Source: JBAWYM01 sp037143575 (GTDB taxonomy: Bacteria > Patescibacteriota > Gracilibacteria > Peribacterales > Peribacteraceae). Taken from it: a stretch of 49,680 nucleotides of DNA. Location of the stretch: contig JBAWYM010000004.1 of NCBI GenBank assembly GCA_037143575.1, forward strand, positions 1-49,680, in the 5' to 3' direction. Position 1 is the first letter of the stretch; each line of letters begins with the position of its first letter. Shown piece after piece: positions 14,188 through 21,791 of the stretch. The notes under the pieces are model-generated. The model saw only the letters and a list, made by a program, of their open reading frames with translations, did not search any database and had not been told where the DNA came from. Made by a program: the position numbers and the translations under genes.

Positions 14188-15972
14188 ATGCATCTTTCAT
14201 TCTCCCGCATAATCCAGTGGATAACGGCCGTAGTCCTCGCGATCGCCAGCCTGAAATGCGTCGCGCTGCTCTGGCATGTTTCGGCGCTGGAAGCGGGGGG
14301 CAGTGTCAATGATGACTATCAAGCATTCGTAGTGGTGGCGAGGGGAATTTTGAATGGGCTGAAACCGTACGCAGATCTCTTCGATGCACGACCTCCCGGG
14401 ACATTCCTCATCGTTACCCTCTCGCTCGCTCTCACCAATGGGGAGAAGATTGCGACTATTCTGCAGATCACTACGCTCCTCATGCTTCCGCTGCTCCTCG
14501 CAGGATATGCCCTGATGATGAACCGTGAGCACCGGAGACTCGATCGCTTCTCTCTTACAGCACTCGCCTTCCTGCTCGGGACGATGCTGGCTCTTCTCTT
14601 GGAACAACGTGCCGGCGCCCTGCAGTCGGAAGCTTTCGGGTCTCTCTTTGGATGTCTTTTCGCACTCCTAGCGGTTTGGTCGCTGGATCATCGCATGCCC
14701 CGCACTCTCCTGATACTCTCCGCCATCTTTCTGATGTTCTGCGTTGGCATCAAGGAGCCGTTTCTCTTCACCATGATCGCCATAGCACTCATGGTGTTCC
14801 CCGGAGTGAAACAATGGAACACATACTTCCTGCTTCCACTGCTCATCGCCATAGTCGCAGGAATCGTTCTTCTCGCCATGATCGGCTGGTTCGTCCCCTT
14901 CGTGCACATCTACCTGCCCGCTGTGTTCAATATGCAGATCATTGATATCCATGAACCGGTGTTCTTGCGGGGATGGAATACCTTGAGACTATTCCGCAAC
15001 CTCACGACCCACTCCTTTCAGCCGTATTTCGGATACCTCCTCATCCTGCTCTGGGCGATGCTGTCGTCGATCCCGGAACGATGGAGCACCGTGGGTGCGG
15101 TCGTTTCTGCCTTCCTCTGGCTGTTTTCCGCCCTACTCCTCAATGCATTCTGGGGAATCGGCGTACTCCTCCTCTCCTTTCTCAACAACGACGCGCTCCC
15201 CGCATACTTCGTGGATATCCTTACGGTGCTCAGTCCCCTCCACGTCGATCCGTCTCTCCTCTTCATAATGCTTTGCATCATTCCGGTGATCGCCTACGGA
15301 TTCATACTGTATTATGTGCAACACACTGATGCGCTCCGTGTCTCTTTGAAGAAACTCGTGCTTTCCCTTCTCGTGATCGTTCTGGTCATGACAGCTGTCG
15401 CACTATCCGGGAACTTCAATCACTATCACTACGCATTTCCCATTCCCTTCTTCTTCGCACTCCTTCTCCTTTTCGTGCGCTTCGCTAGCCAGAGTCCGCA
15501 AAGAAGATTCATCATCATCTCCGTCGCGCTCCTCTCTCTCCTGTCCATATTCACGACAGTCATCCCATCCTCGGTGGATACCTATCTGCAATCGAACTAC
15601 CAACTCAACGAAATGACCAACCGCAATGAAGCAGCGGCATTCGATGGACTCCTTGATCACTGCAGCGTCGACCGGTACTTCTCCGTTGGTACACATCGCT
15701 TCCTCGCATACGCAAGACATGTGCCGATAGGCCCAATGACCTACCTCGGACCCCATCTCTATTTCTATGATCAGACCACCGACAACTTGAAAATGTATGC
15801 CCAAGTCATCGCGATACCCAGAGATTCCCCAATCCTTCATCCGGAAGAACAGTGGATCTCCACACACTTCACCCCCGCACTTCCCCCGTGCACGAAAGGA
15901 CTTCCGCTTCCGGAGCATGTGCGACTGCTATTCCGGAACGATGAACGCGCGCAAGCGTTTGGCAAATTATAA
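14188..15972 (+). CDS. GT39/ArnT-like polytopic glycosyltransferase with DLFDARPPG motif
   Basis: This 594-residue protein has about eleven membrane helices. The first extracytoplasmic loop carries NDDYQ at residues 41-45 (catalytic acidic candidates D42/D43) and then YADLFDARPPG at 61-71, a loop signature of prokaryotic PMT/ArnT-like (GT-C) enzymes. The C-terminal 120 residues form a soluble domain. The family uses polyprenyl-phosphate sugars as donors. Acceptor unknown: lipid, glycan or protein. The gene diverges from DUF2304, and structured repeat B begins 2 bp after its TAA stop. Confidence 0.82.
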   Translation: MHLSFSRIIQWITAVVLAIASLKCVALLWHVSALEAGGSVNDDYQAFVVVARGILNGLKPYADLFDARPPGTFLIVTLSLALTNGEKIATILQITTLLMLPLLLAGYALMMNREHRRLDRFSLTALAFLLGTMLALLLEQRAGALQSEAFGSLFGCLFALLAVWSLDHRMPRTLLILSAIFLMFCVGIKEPFLFTMIAIALMVFPGVKQWNTYFLLPLLIAIVAGIVLLAMIGWFVPFVHIYLPAVFNMQIIDIHEPVFLRGWNTLRLFRNLTTHSFQPYFGYLLILLWAMLSSIPERWSTVGAVVSAFLWLFSALLLNAFWGIGVLLLSFLNNDALPAYFVDILTVLSPLHVDPSLLFIMLCIIPVIAYGFILYYVQHTDALRVSLKKLVLSLLVIVLVMTAVALSGNFNHYHYAFPIPFFFALLLLFVRFASQSPQRRFIIISVALLSLLSIFTTVIPSSVDTYLQSNYQLNEMTNRNEAAAFDGLLDHCSVDRYFSVGTHRFLAYARHVPIGPMTYLGPHLYFYDQTTDNLKMYAQVIAIPRDSPILHPEEQWISTHFTPALPPCTKGLPLPEHVRLLFRNDERAQAFGKL

Positions 15973-15974
15973 GA

Positions 15975-16124
15975 GGAACCTCTGAAAAACTCTTCAGCAT
16001 GTCATGGTGAGCCGTGTCGAACCATGACTCGAAGTCAGAGCCCAATTTGTCGCAGTTCGATGCTTCGACCTGCTCAGCACAGACTCGGCTCACTGTAACA
16101 AATTGGCAATTGTTCAGAGGTTCC
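15975..16124. repeat. Structured dispersed repeat B (150 bp) at a convergent gene end
   Basis: Terminal inverted repeats GGAACCTCTGAA/TTCAGAGGTTCC enclose two stem-loops homologous to repeat A but in the opposite orientation. One includes GTCATGGTGAGC with a mirrored CATGAC; the other pairs CCAATTTGT with ACAAATTGG and holds TGCTTCGACCTGCTCAGCAC. It starts 2 bp after the stop of the GT39-like gene and lies between convergent genes, as repeat A does. Mirror: 33557-33706. Confidence 0.9.
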
Positions 16125-16164
16125 AAGAATCATTTCGAACACTTTGAAATACGGTTCCCAGCCC

Positions 16165-16881
16165 TCACCGCAGAAACGACCTCAACAGAATTTTCAACGC
16201 CGTTTTCACCCCATTCGCGAATGACTGTCCTTTTGCCAGCGTGTACTCGGAATACAGGACTTTGATGGGCACCTGAGCCATGCGCCATCGTCGCTGAACT
16301 GTCTCACGGACAAGCTCGGTGCAGTATTCGAACCCCCGCATGCGAATATCCACTTCAGCGACGGCACGGGGACCGAATACTTTGAAGCCGCACTGGCTGT
16401 CGGTCACCCACCGGCCGGTGACGGCGAAGGTGACGATATTGCCAATGCCATTGAAGATGCGACGGATGAGCGGAATGTGATTCCGCCGCTTGCCTTGCCT
16501 GTCCTGAACTTTTCGAACGGAAGCCGCACTGAAGGAGCCAAAGCGATTGGCGAAGACGATGTCCGCTTCGTCTGCGAGAACAGGCTTGAGCAAATGTGGA
16601 ATATCCCCCGGATCATGCTGCTCGTCCGCATCGAGCGTGACGATGACGTCGGCCTTCAACGCACGAGCAGCGTCGATGCCGGTCATGGTTGCTGCTCCTG
16701 CTCCGCAGTTCTCCCGATGTCGAAGGACAAGCGCCCCCTGCTGCTCAGCAGCTATCCCCGTGCCATCCGTCGAACCATCATCCACAACGATCACCTGATC
16801 CACATAACGTACAGTCGCCTGAACCACGGACACGATGCGTCCGGCTTCATTGTAGGCGGGGATGACGGCAATGATACGCAT
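16165..16881 (-). CDS. GT2 glycosyltransferase, dolichyl-phosphate-mannose-synthase-like
   Basis: This 238-residue GT-A enzyme begins MRIIAVIPAYNEAGRIVSVV. It has VVDDGSTDG at residues 32-40 and the metal-binding DAD at 84-86 (TLDADEQHDPGD), then the acceptor-side segment TDSQCGFKVF. There are no C-terminal membrane helices, as in the soluble DPM1-type form. It should load a sugar from a nucleotide donor onto polyprenyl phosphate, feeding the GT-C enzymes nearby. Residues about 121-131 (SVRKVQDRQGK) are encoded by a fragment of a dispersed repeat. The start at 16881 is preferred over an upstream one because TACACT ends 6 nt before it. Confidence 0.86.
   Translation of the reverse strand: MRIIAVIPAYNEAGRIVSVVQATVRYVDQVIVVDDGSTDGTGIAAEQQGALVLRHRENCGAGAATMTGIDAARALKADVIVTLDADEQHDPGDIPHLLKPVLADEADIVFANRFGSFSAASVRKVQDRQGKRRNHIPLIRRIFNGIGNIVTFAVTGRWVTDSQCGFKVFGPRAVAEVDIRMRGFEYCTELVRETVQRRWRMAQVPIKVLYSEYTLAKGQSFANGVKTALKILLRSFLR
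16495..16521. repeat. Dispersed-repeat fragment inside the GT2 gene
   Basis: TTGCCTGTCCTGAACTTTTC followed by GAACGGA aligns with TTGCCTGTCCTGAGTAGCGT followed by CGAAGGA at 8139-8165. It is translated in frame as SVRKVQDRQ. Mirror: 33160-33186. Confidence 0.6.
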
Positions 16882-16887
16882 GACCGG

Positions 16888-16893
16888 AGTGTA
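16888..16893 (-). promoter_or_regulatory. -10 box TACACT of the GT2 gene
   Basis: It ends 6 nt before the ATG at 16881 and abuts palindrome copy 3 directly (16894). Mirror: 32788-32793. Confidence 0.5.
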
Positions 16894-16951
16894 GCGGAAC
16901 AAATGAAACGTAGGACAGGAATATTCCTGTCCTACGTTTCATTTGTTCCGC
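16894..16951. repeat. Palindromic element copy 3 (58 bp, perfect)
   Basis: GCGGAACAAATGAAACGTAG then GACAGGAAT|ATT and the exact mirror, with no mismatch over 58 bp. It shares the CGTAGGACAGGAA core with copies 1 and 2, but the central dinucleotide is TA instead of CG and the outer arms are unrelated. It sits between the GT2 promoter and the stop of the 935-residue membrane protein gene. Mirror: 32730-32787. Confidence 0.95.
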
Positions 16952-16995
16952 ATGTCGCTTTGTCCCAGCTTTCAGCAACATCCACAAAAAAACTC

Positions 16996-19803
16996 TCAAG
17001 GAAGAACAACATACGCAATCCCCGCATCCGTATCGTTGACGACAATCTTCATCCCAAGTCCCTGCGTATTCACAAAGCCCACGAACTCATTCACCTTCTG
17101 ATGAAGGGACCCTTGGGGATCTTTCTCAATAGTTGCGGTATTCGTATCGAAGACCATCGAATGGAAGCCGAGCGCCTGTAATCTCTGCAGTGTTTTCTTG
17201 GCATCCTTCTCCGAGAAAAGACAATGGAAGAAATCGAGCTGGTTATCCGTGATACCAATGACTTCGAGATTCCGTGGAATGAAATACGGCATGAATGTAC
17301 CCATCCGATAGAGATAGGGGCGAGCAGGATTTGCCTTATTGAGCGAGAGCACCTCATTGGCGATGTCATCGTAGTGCGAGACCGTACGTTCTTGGAGAGT
17401 GGCTGCACTGACTTTGCCGAAGGTGTATTCGATGAGATTGCGTTGCGTCTCGAATTGCCAGAAGCGATTGCCAAAGGCAATGAAGAGGGAGATAATGATC
17501 AACACACCTGCAACGATGCGGTTCAAGACATCCGGTGCGCGAGAAACAAGGGCTTCGAGTCCAACGACGAGTCCGAAGAATACTCCTATGCCGTACCAGG
17601 GAATGCCGTTCCCGAGGAGTACCCATTCCAGCAACATGAACCCTGTTCCACAGGTGAGCCACAGGAGCCACTTGCCTTTGCGCCTCCAGAAGAAGGGAAG
17701 GAGGAACAAGAGCGGAATCAGGAGAAGAGCCGGAGTGGTCGTCACGTAGTATCCCTGGGAATCGATATTCATCACGGTCCGCCAGGGAAGAGTGACGTAG
17801 TGACGCCAACCATTGCTGAATCCCCAGTAACGATCGAGCTCCTCCGTCGTGCCGGTGGACTGGCACATCTTGGGGTCTACTCTGAGCTCAACCGGAAGAG
17901 AACGGTAGGGTCTCTCGCCACCACCGGAAATAGCTCCGCTGACGTCGAATATCGGATTAAAAGTATTCGGAACGCCCAGTGCCAAACGGGGAATGATATT
18001 GCCGGAGAGGATGTTATTGCGAATGATCCAGGGGGAGATGGCCAAGGCAAAACCGGCTCCGAAGACGAAGAGGGAGAGAAGAACCAGCTTGAGACGCTGC
18101 GGCCGAAGAAAGCCAGCAATCGCAATGCACAGGACACCGATGATAATGAGGGCCAGTGCCATCTGCTGTGCACTCACCACTGCCACTCCGAAAGCACGAT
18201 ACAACGTCCCCTCGACGCCCAGAGCGCCCTGCACGATGAACAGGGCAAGGGAGAGGAATACCGCGCCGATGAACGCCGGCCACAGCAGCATACTTCCGAA
18301 GATGATCGTGACGATGCCCATGGCCACCATGATTTCCGTCGGCTTCATCGCGAAACCGAAACCGATGAAGACACCAGCCAGTGCCAAAAAGCGCAGAGGA
18401 GATGGGGGGAGCTGGTCTTCGTCCTCCTCCGTGGAGGTGGCAACAGGAAAGAGCGCAAGAAACGCACTGATAATCCCGAGCACGCCCATCGTGAACACCG
18501 CATTATCGATCTTCATATCCGCGAAGGAGAAGTGACCGACGAGTGGAAGACTGTAGTAGAGGAGTGCTGCAAGCAGCCCATGCCGTTTCCCGAGGAAGAG
18601 CTGGCAGAACGCGAAAATGGCACCGATGGCGAGCAAGCCCGCCGTCCAGTTCACCATCATTGATGCTGTGGCTCCGAAGATGCTCTTGTACCCGAAGAGG
18701 AGGAATCCGAGGGACGTAAGGTACTCCCACTGGAACGAGGGCATGGAGAAGATCGCCGCACCGTAGCTCACCATCAGACGTGGCCGATTGAGATAGCTCC
18801 CCAGATCATCCCATCCGATCGGAAAGGGACGGACGACGGTAAGGAAGTTGAGAGCGAGATAGGAGAGAAGGAGCCACGTGAGGAGGGTCGGGAGATGAAA
18901 CCAGTGATGCGTGCGCTCCTCCCCAGGCTCACAGATTTTCCGGATCCAGTAGAGCGCGTGGCGGTAGCCGATCACCGGAAGCAGGACGACCAGTCCCAAG
19001 GCCACCGGCACAATGAGGATGTGCATCACCGCAATGGTCCAGAGGAGAGCGATCCACACACACGCACCCAGCCCGGCGCTCAGTACAGCCTCCCCGATCA
19101 GCGGAAGCGGCGGAAGCTTGAAACGGGAAAGGACCAGTCTGCCGGCGATGAGGAGCTGGAAGAGGAGAACGAGAACGAAGAGGAGCGGTGGAAGAACCCG
19201 CGTGAAGAACGAGCCCTGAATGCAGGCCATGGAATACTGAAAGACCTTCGCATCGCCGAGAGCAAGGTCCGTCGGCTCGAGACATCCGCGCTCCTTGAGA
19301 CCGTTAAAGTTTTCCTGAAGAGATTGGAAGACGGGTGCGGCGACATCGCTGTACACGGATGCCGTCGGCTCCACGACCTGCCGCAGCGACATATTGCCGA
19401 CAGTGAGATCACTCAGAGACGTATAGAGAAGCCACAGGAGAACGATACCGGCAAGGAGAATGCCAACTGGTCGGATGCGCATGGTCCAGCCCGTCCCCAG
19501 ACCGGTGGAGATGACCTTCCACACGAGAAATGCTGCGTAGAGAATGACGGAGATTAGTGCATAGGTGAGGAACGGTGCGGCACGAACGATCGTATGCAGA
19601 AGAGAAGGAAAGAGTGCCTGGAGTCCGCAGGAAACAAGGTGATCCGTGCAGTTCTGCGATCGCAAACCTTCGAGCGCCACCTGGGGCAGGAGCACCGTGG
19701 CATGATAGGGAATACCGAGGTACTGCAACGTCATCCACACTCCGTAGGTGAGGAGACTGAGCAGGAGAAAAATCGAGAGAATCTGGATCGTGCGCTTCTG
19801 CAT
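16996..19803 (-). CDS. Large polytopic membrane protein, GT-C glycosyltransferase-like
   Basis: This 935-residue protein has about twenty hydrophobic segments spread over residues 8-770 and a soluble C-terminal domain of about 150 residues. One extracytoplasmic loop carries IGWDDLGSYLNRPRLMV around D332-D333, resembling the acidic loop of GT-C enzymes, followed by helices with DMKIDNAVFTMG and AMKPTEIM. This suggests a membrane glycosyltransferase using a lipid-linked donor, but no family-level signature is decisive; an oligosaccharide-handling protein of another class is possible. ATG 19803 has TAGGAT 8 nt upstream. It is upstream of and co-directional with the GT2 gene; 114 bp containing palindrome copy 3 lie between them. 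Confidence 0.72.
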   Translation of the reverse strand: MQKRTIQILSIFLLLSLLTYGVWMTLQYLGIPYHATVLLPQVALEGLRSQNCTDHLVSCGLQALFPSLLHTIVRAAPFLTYALISVILYAAFLVWKVISTGLGTGWTMRIRPVGILLAGIVLLWLLYTSLSDLTVGNMSLRQVVEPTASVYSDVAAPVFQSLQENFNGLKERGCLEPTDLALGDAKVFQYSMACIQGSFFTRVLPPLLFVLVLLFQLLIAGRLVLSRFKLPPLPLIGEAVLSAGLGACVWIALLWTIAVMHILIVPVALGLVVLLPVIGYRHALYWIRKICEPGEERTHHWFHLPTLLTWLLLSYLALNFLTVVRPFPIGWDDLGSYLNRPRLMVSYGAAIFSMPSFQWEYLTSLGFLLFGYKSIFGATASMMVNWTAGLLAIGAIFAFCQLFLGKRHGLLAALLYYSLPLVGHFSFADMKIDNAVFTMGVLGIISAFLALFPVATSTEEDEDQLPPSPLRFLALAGVFIGFGFAMKPTEIMVAMGIVTIIFGSMLLWPAFIGAVFLSLALFIVQGALGVEGTLYRAFGVAVVSAQQMALALIIIGVLCIAIAGFLRPQRLKLVLLSLFVFGAGFALAISPWIIRNNILSGNIIPRLALGVPNTFNPIFDVSGAISGGGERPYRSLPVELRVDPKMCQSTGTTEELDRYWGFSNGWRHYVTLPWRTVMNIDSQGYYVTTTPALLLIPLLFLLPFFWRRKGKWLLWLTCGTGFMLLEWVLLGNGIPWYGIGVFFGLVVGLEALVSRAPDVLNRIVAGVLIIISLFIAFGNRFWQFETQRNLIEYTFGKVSAATLQERTVSHYDDIANEVLSLNKANPARPYLYRMGTFMPYFIPRNLEVIGITDNQLDFFHCLFSEKDAKKTLQRLQALGFHSMVFDTNTATIEKDPQGSLHQKVNEFVGFVNTQGLGMKIVVNDTDAGIAYVVLP

Positions 19804-19811
19804 GGGGCTTC

Positions 19812-19817
19812 ATCCTA
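19812..19817 (-). promoter_or_regulatory. Candidate -10 box TAGGAT of the 935-residue membrane protein gene
   Basis: TANNNT 8 nt before ATG; near-leaderless. Mirror: 29864-29869. Confidence 0.35.
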
Positions 19818-19922
19818 CCGGAAGGAAAGGATGAAGAACAATCGAATACGCAGCGGAGAGCTTAAGCTGTTCGCTATACTTTGGTACTCGAAAAAGAATC
19901 AACCATTCAATCAGAATAGCAA

Positions 19923-20306
19923 TTATGGCGCATGTAATACCCGATGCATCCAAGCAGAGAATATCCTCCGTTCTTCCGCAGACACTTTAAGAAAATATCG
20001 AGTGGTTGTCGCAGTAACACTCTCCACGGCGCCGGGGAGATCTGATGCAGCGAATTTCGTCTTACCGAAGAGCGCAGCATGTGTGCAAACTCCCGTCTTG
20101 AGTTCTTCAACATCTTGCCTTGACCGGGCGGCGGAAGCCTTCGAAGAAAGATGGCTGGCTCCATTGTGCCTTTCCTTGAATTCCGTTTCCAATTTCTGCA
20201 GAGCTAACTGCACTCGTCGAAGCTGCCGAACCGCTTCCTCGGCTGCATACAAATCAGCATCACCATCCGTCTCGGCCTGTGCTTCCTGCTTCGCTCCTTC
20301 TTTCAT
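19923..20306 (-). CDS. Unknown small helical protein (127 residues)
   Basis: I do not recognise this protein. It begins MKEGAKQEAQAETDGDADLY and contains a heptad-rich region (EAVRQLRRVQLALQKLETEF, residues about 23-45) that predicts a coiled coil, then a Ser/Ala/Thr-rich C-terminal half. There is no signal peptide. An upstream in-frame ATG at 20354 would add 16 residues, but a TTGACT-16 bp-TAAGAT promoter lies between the two starts, so the start at 20306 is favoured. It diverges from sufS with 140 bp between starts. Confidence 0.6.
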   Translation of the reverse strand: MKEGAKQEAQAETDGDADLYAAEEAVRQLRRVQLALQKLETEFKERHNGASHLSSKASAARSRQDVEELKTGVCTHAALFGKTKFAASDLPGAVESVTATTTRYFLKVSAEERRIFSAWMHRVLHAP

Positions 20307-20313
20307 CGTTCGC

Positions 20314-20341
20314 ATCTTATAAAGATTCATCGCAAAGTCAA
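20314..20341 (-). promoter_or_regulatory. Promoter TTGACT-16-TAAGAT of the 127-residue unknown gene
   Basis: The -35 (20336-20341) and -10 (20314-20319) have near-consensus sequence and spacing; the -10 ends 7 nt before the ATG at 20306. It is the clearest two-part promoter in the window. Mirror: 29340-29367. Confidence 0.6.
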
Positions 20342-20396
20342 TAATAATTGTCATGCCGAAGTTGCAGAAAAACAGAAGACCATAAGAAAGAAGGTT

Positions 20397-20402
20397 TATA
20401 CT
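20397..20402 (+). promoter_or_regulatory. -10 box TATACT upstream of sufS
   Basis: It lies 44 nt before the ATG at 20447, so this mRNA would carry a leader of about 38 nt, unlike most genes here. The leader has no Shine-Dalgarno motif. Mirror: 29279-29284. Confidence 0.45.
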
Positions 20403-20446
20403 AATTTTCCATCACAAGTGATTCCTGCGCTCTCCCCTCGCTCTCC

Positions 20447-21721
20447 ATGCCACTTAACCTCACCGAAGTCCGCACGCAATTCCCCTTCCTCCGAGAAAAG
20501 GGCATTGTCTATCTCGATTCCGCGGCATCGGCGCAGAAACCGGAGGCAGTCATAACGGCAATGGATGTATTTCTGCGGGAGGACTTTAGCAATGTCCACC
20601 GCGGTATGTATCCCCGTTCCGAGCGCGCGACGAAGGCCTATGAAGATGCTCGGGAAACGATGCAGCATTTTTTCGGCGCTGCGCACAGTGATGAAATTGT
20701 TTTTACGAAGAACGCGACCGAAGCAATCAACCTCGTTGCACGAAGCTGGGGAAAATCAACACTGAAGAAAAATGATGTTGTCGTTCTGTCCATCCTGGAA
20801 CACCACAGCAACATCGTCCCGTGGCTGCAGCTCAAAGAGCAAATCGGCATCGAGCTTCAATGGGTGAAGATCGATGAACAAGGACAATGGGACATGGACC
20901 ATCTGAAAAGTATTCTGAAAACCCACCGCGTGAAGCTCGTCACCGTCACCGGGCAGAGCAATGTGACTGGGGTACGGCCACCGTTGAAAGAAATCATCGA
21001 AGAGAGCCACAATACCGGAGCCCTCGTCTGCATCGATGCCGCACAACTCGCCGCGCATCACCCGATCGATGTCGTACAACTGGATTGTGACTTTTTAGCT
21101 ATTACAGGGCACAAAATTTATGGACCAACGGGAGTTGGCGTGCTCTATGGTAAGCGAAAATTGCTCGCGGCGATGCCTCCATTCCTCGGTGGCGGCATGA
21201 TGATCCGTGAAGTGAAGAAGAGCGGATTTCTTCCTGCCGATGCCCCGGAGAAATTCGAAGCGGGAACACCGCCGATCGTGGAAGCCGTCGGCCTCGCAGC
21301 CGCTATACACTGGCTCGGGCAATATTCGTGGAACGACATCGAGGAGCATGAATCTCGTCTTCTAAAGGTTGCGCATGAAACACTCGAAGACATCTCAGGA
21401 TTACACATCCTTGGACACATCGAAGAAAAAACTAATAACCAACAACTAACAACTATGAACTTATCATCCGGCTGCCTCAGCTTCACCATCGACGGAATCC
21501 ATCCTCATGATCTCTGCGATCTCCTTGGGGAAGAGAATATCTGCCTCCGCGCCGGCCACCACTGCGCACAACCTCTGCATGATCATTTAGGAATAGCAGC
21601 TTCGGCACGTCTCTCTTTCGGGATCTATACTACGGAGGAGGAAGTGCAGATGGTGGGCCCGGCAATAGTACGAGCCATGAAGCGATTACAGGGTGAATCG
21701 AATAGTCGAGTAACGGAATAA
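20447..21721 (+). CDS. sufS: Cysteine desulfurase SufS (group II, PLP-dependent)
   Basis: This 424-residue fold-type I aminotransferase-like enzyme has the PLP lysine K223 in TGHKIYGPTGVGVLYG and the catalytic cysteine C373 in CLRAGHHCAQP; the RxGHHCA form marks group II (SufS/CsdA). Other family segments are VYLDSAASAQKP at the N-terminus and NVHRGMYPRSERAT. It takes sulfur from L-cysteine as an enzyme-bound persulfide for Fe-S cluster assembly. Residues about 328-338 (KTNNQQLTTMN) derive from an AACNACTA-type word repeat inserted where the family has a short loop. The scaffold gene follows 70 bp downstream; SufB, SufC and SufD are not in the window. Confidence 0.93.
   Translation: MPLNLTEVRTQFPFLREKGIVYLDSAASAQKPEAVITAMDVFLREDFSNVHRGMYPRSERATKAYEDARETMQHFFGAAHSDEIVFTKNATEAINLVARSWGKSTLKKNDVVVLSILEHHSNIVPWLQLKEQIGIELQWVKIDEQGQWDMDHLKSILKTHRVKLVTVTGQSNVTGVRPPLKEIIEESHNTGALVCIDAAQLAAHHPIDVVQLDCDFLAITGHKIYGPTGVGVLYGKRKLLAAMPPFLGGGMMIREVKKSGFLPADAPEKFEAGTPPIVEAVGLAAAIHWLGQYSWNDIEEHESRLLKVAHETLEDISGLHILGHIEEKTNNQQLTTMNLSSGCLSFTIDGIHPHDLCDLLGEENICLRAGHHCAQPLHDHLGIAASARLSFGIYTTEEEVQMVGPAIVRAMKRLQGESNSRVTE
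21429..21458. repeat. AAC-AACTA word repeat read in frame inside sufS
   Basis: AACTAATAACCAACAACTAA followed by CAACTATGAA resembles the low-complexity word arrays of the intergenic gaps, but here it is translated as an Asn/Gln/Thr-rich loop. Mirror: 28223-28252. Confidence 0.5.
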
Positions 21722-21790
21722 CCGAATATCGGAATATCAGGAATACCTATCAGGCCTCTATAACCTCTTTCCTCACCTCTCAAGCCTCCG
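21722..21790. repeat. Short-word array between sufS and the scaffold gene
   Basis: Two word families follow each other: GAATA-type (ACCGAATATCGGAATATCAG) and CCTC-type (CCTCTATAACCTCTTTCCTC). The array begins within the last sufS codons. Mirror: 27891-27959. Confidence 0.55.
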
Positions 21791-21791
21791 C

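Noticed and set aside
17224..18663. 479-residue open frame on the plus strand
   Set aside because: It is antisense to the 935-residue membrane protein; its Glu/Asp/Arg-rich composition is what the reverse strand of hydrophobic codons gives. No promoter or family motif.
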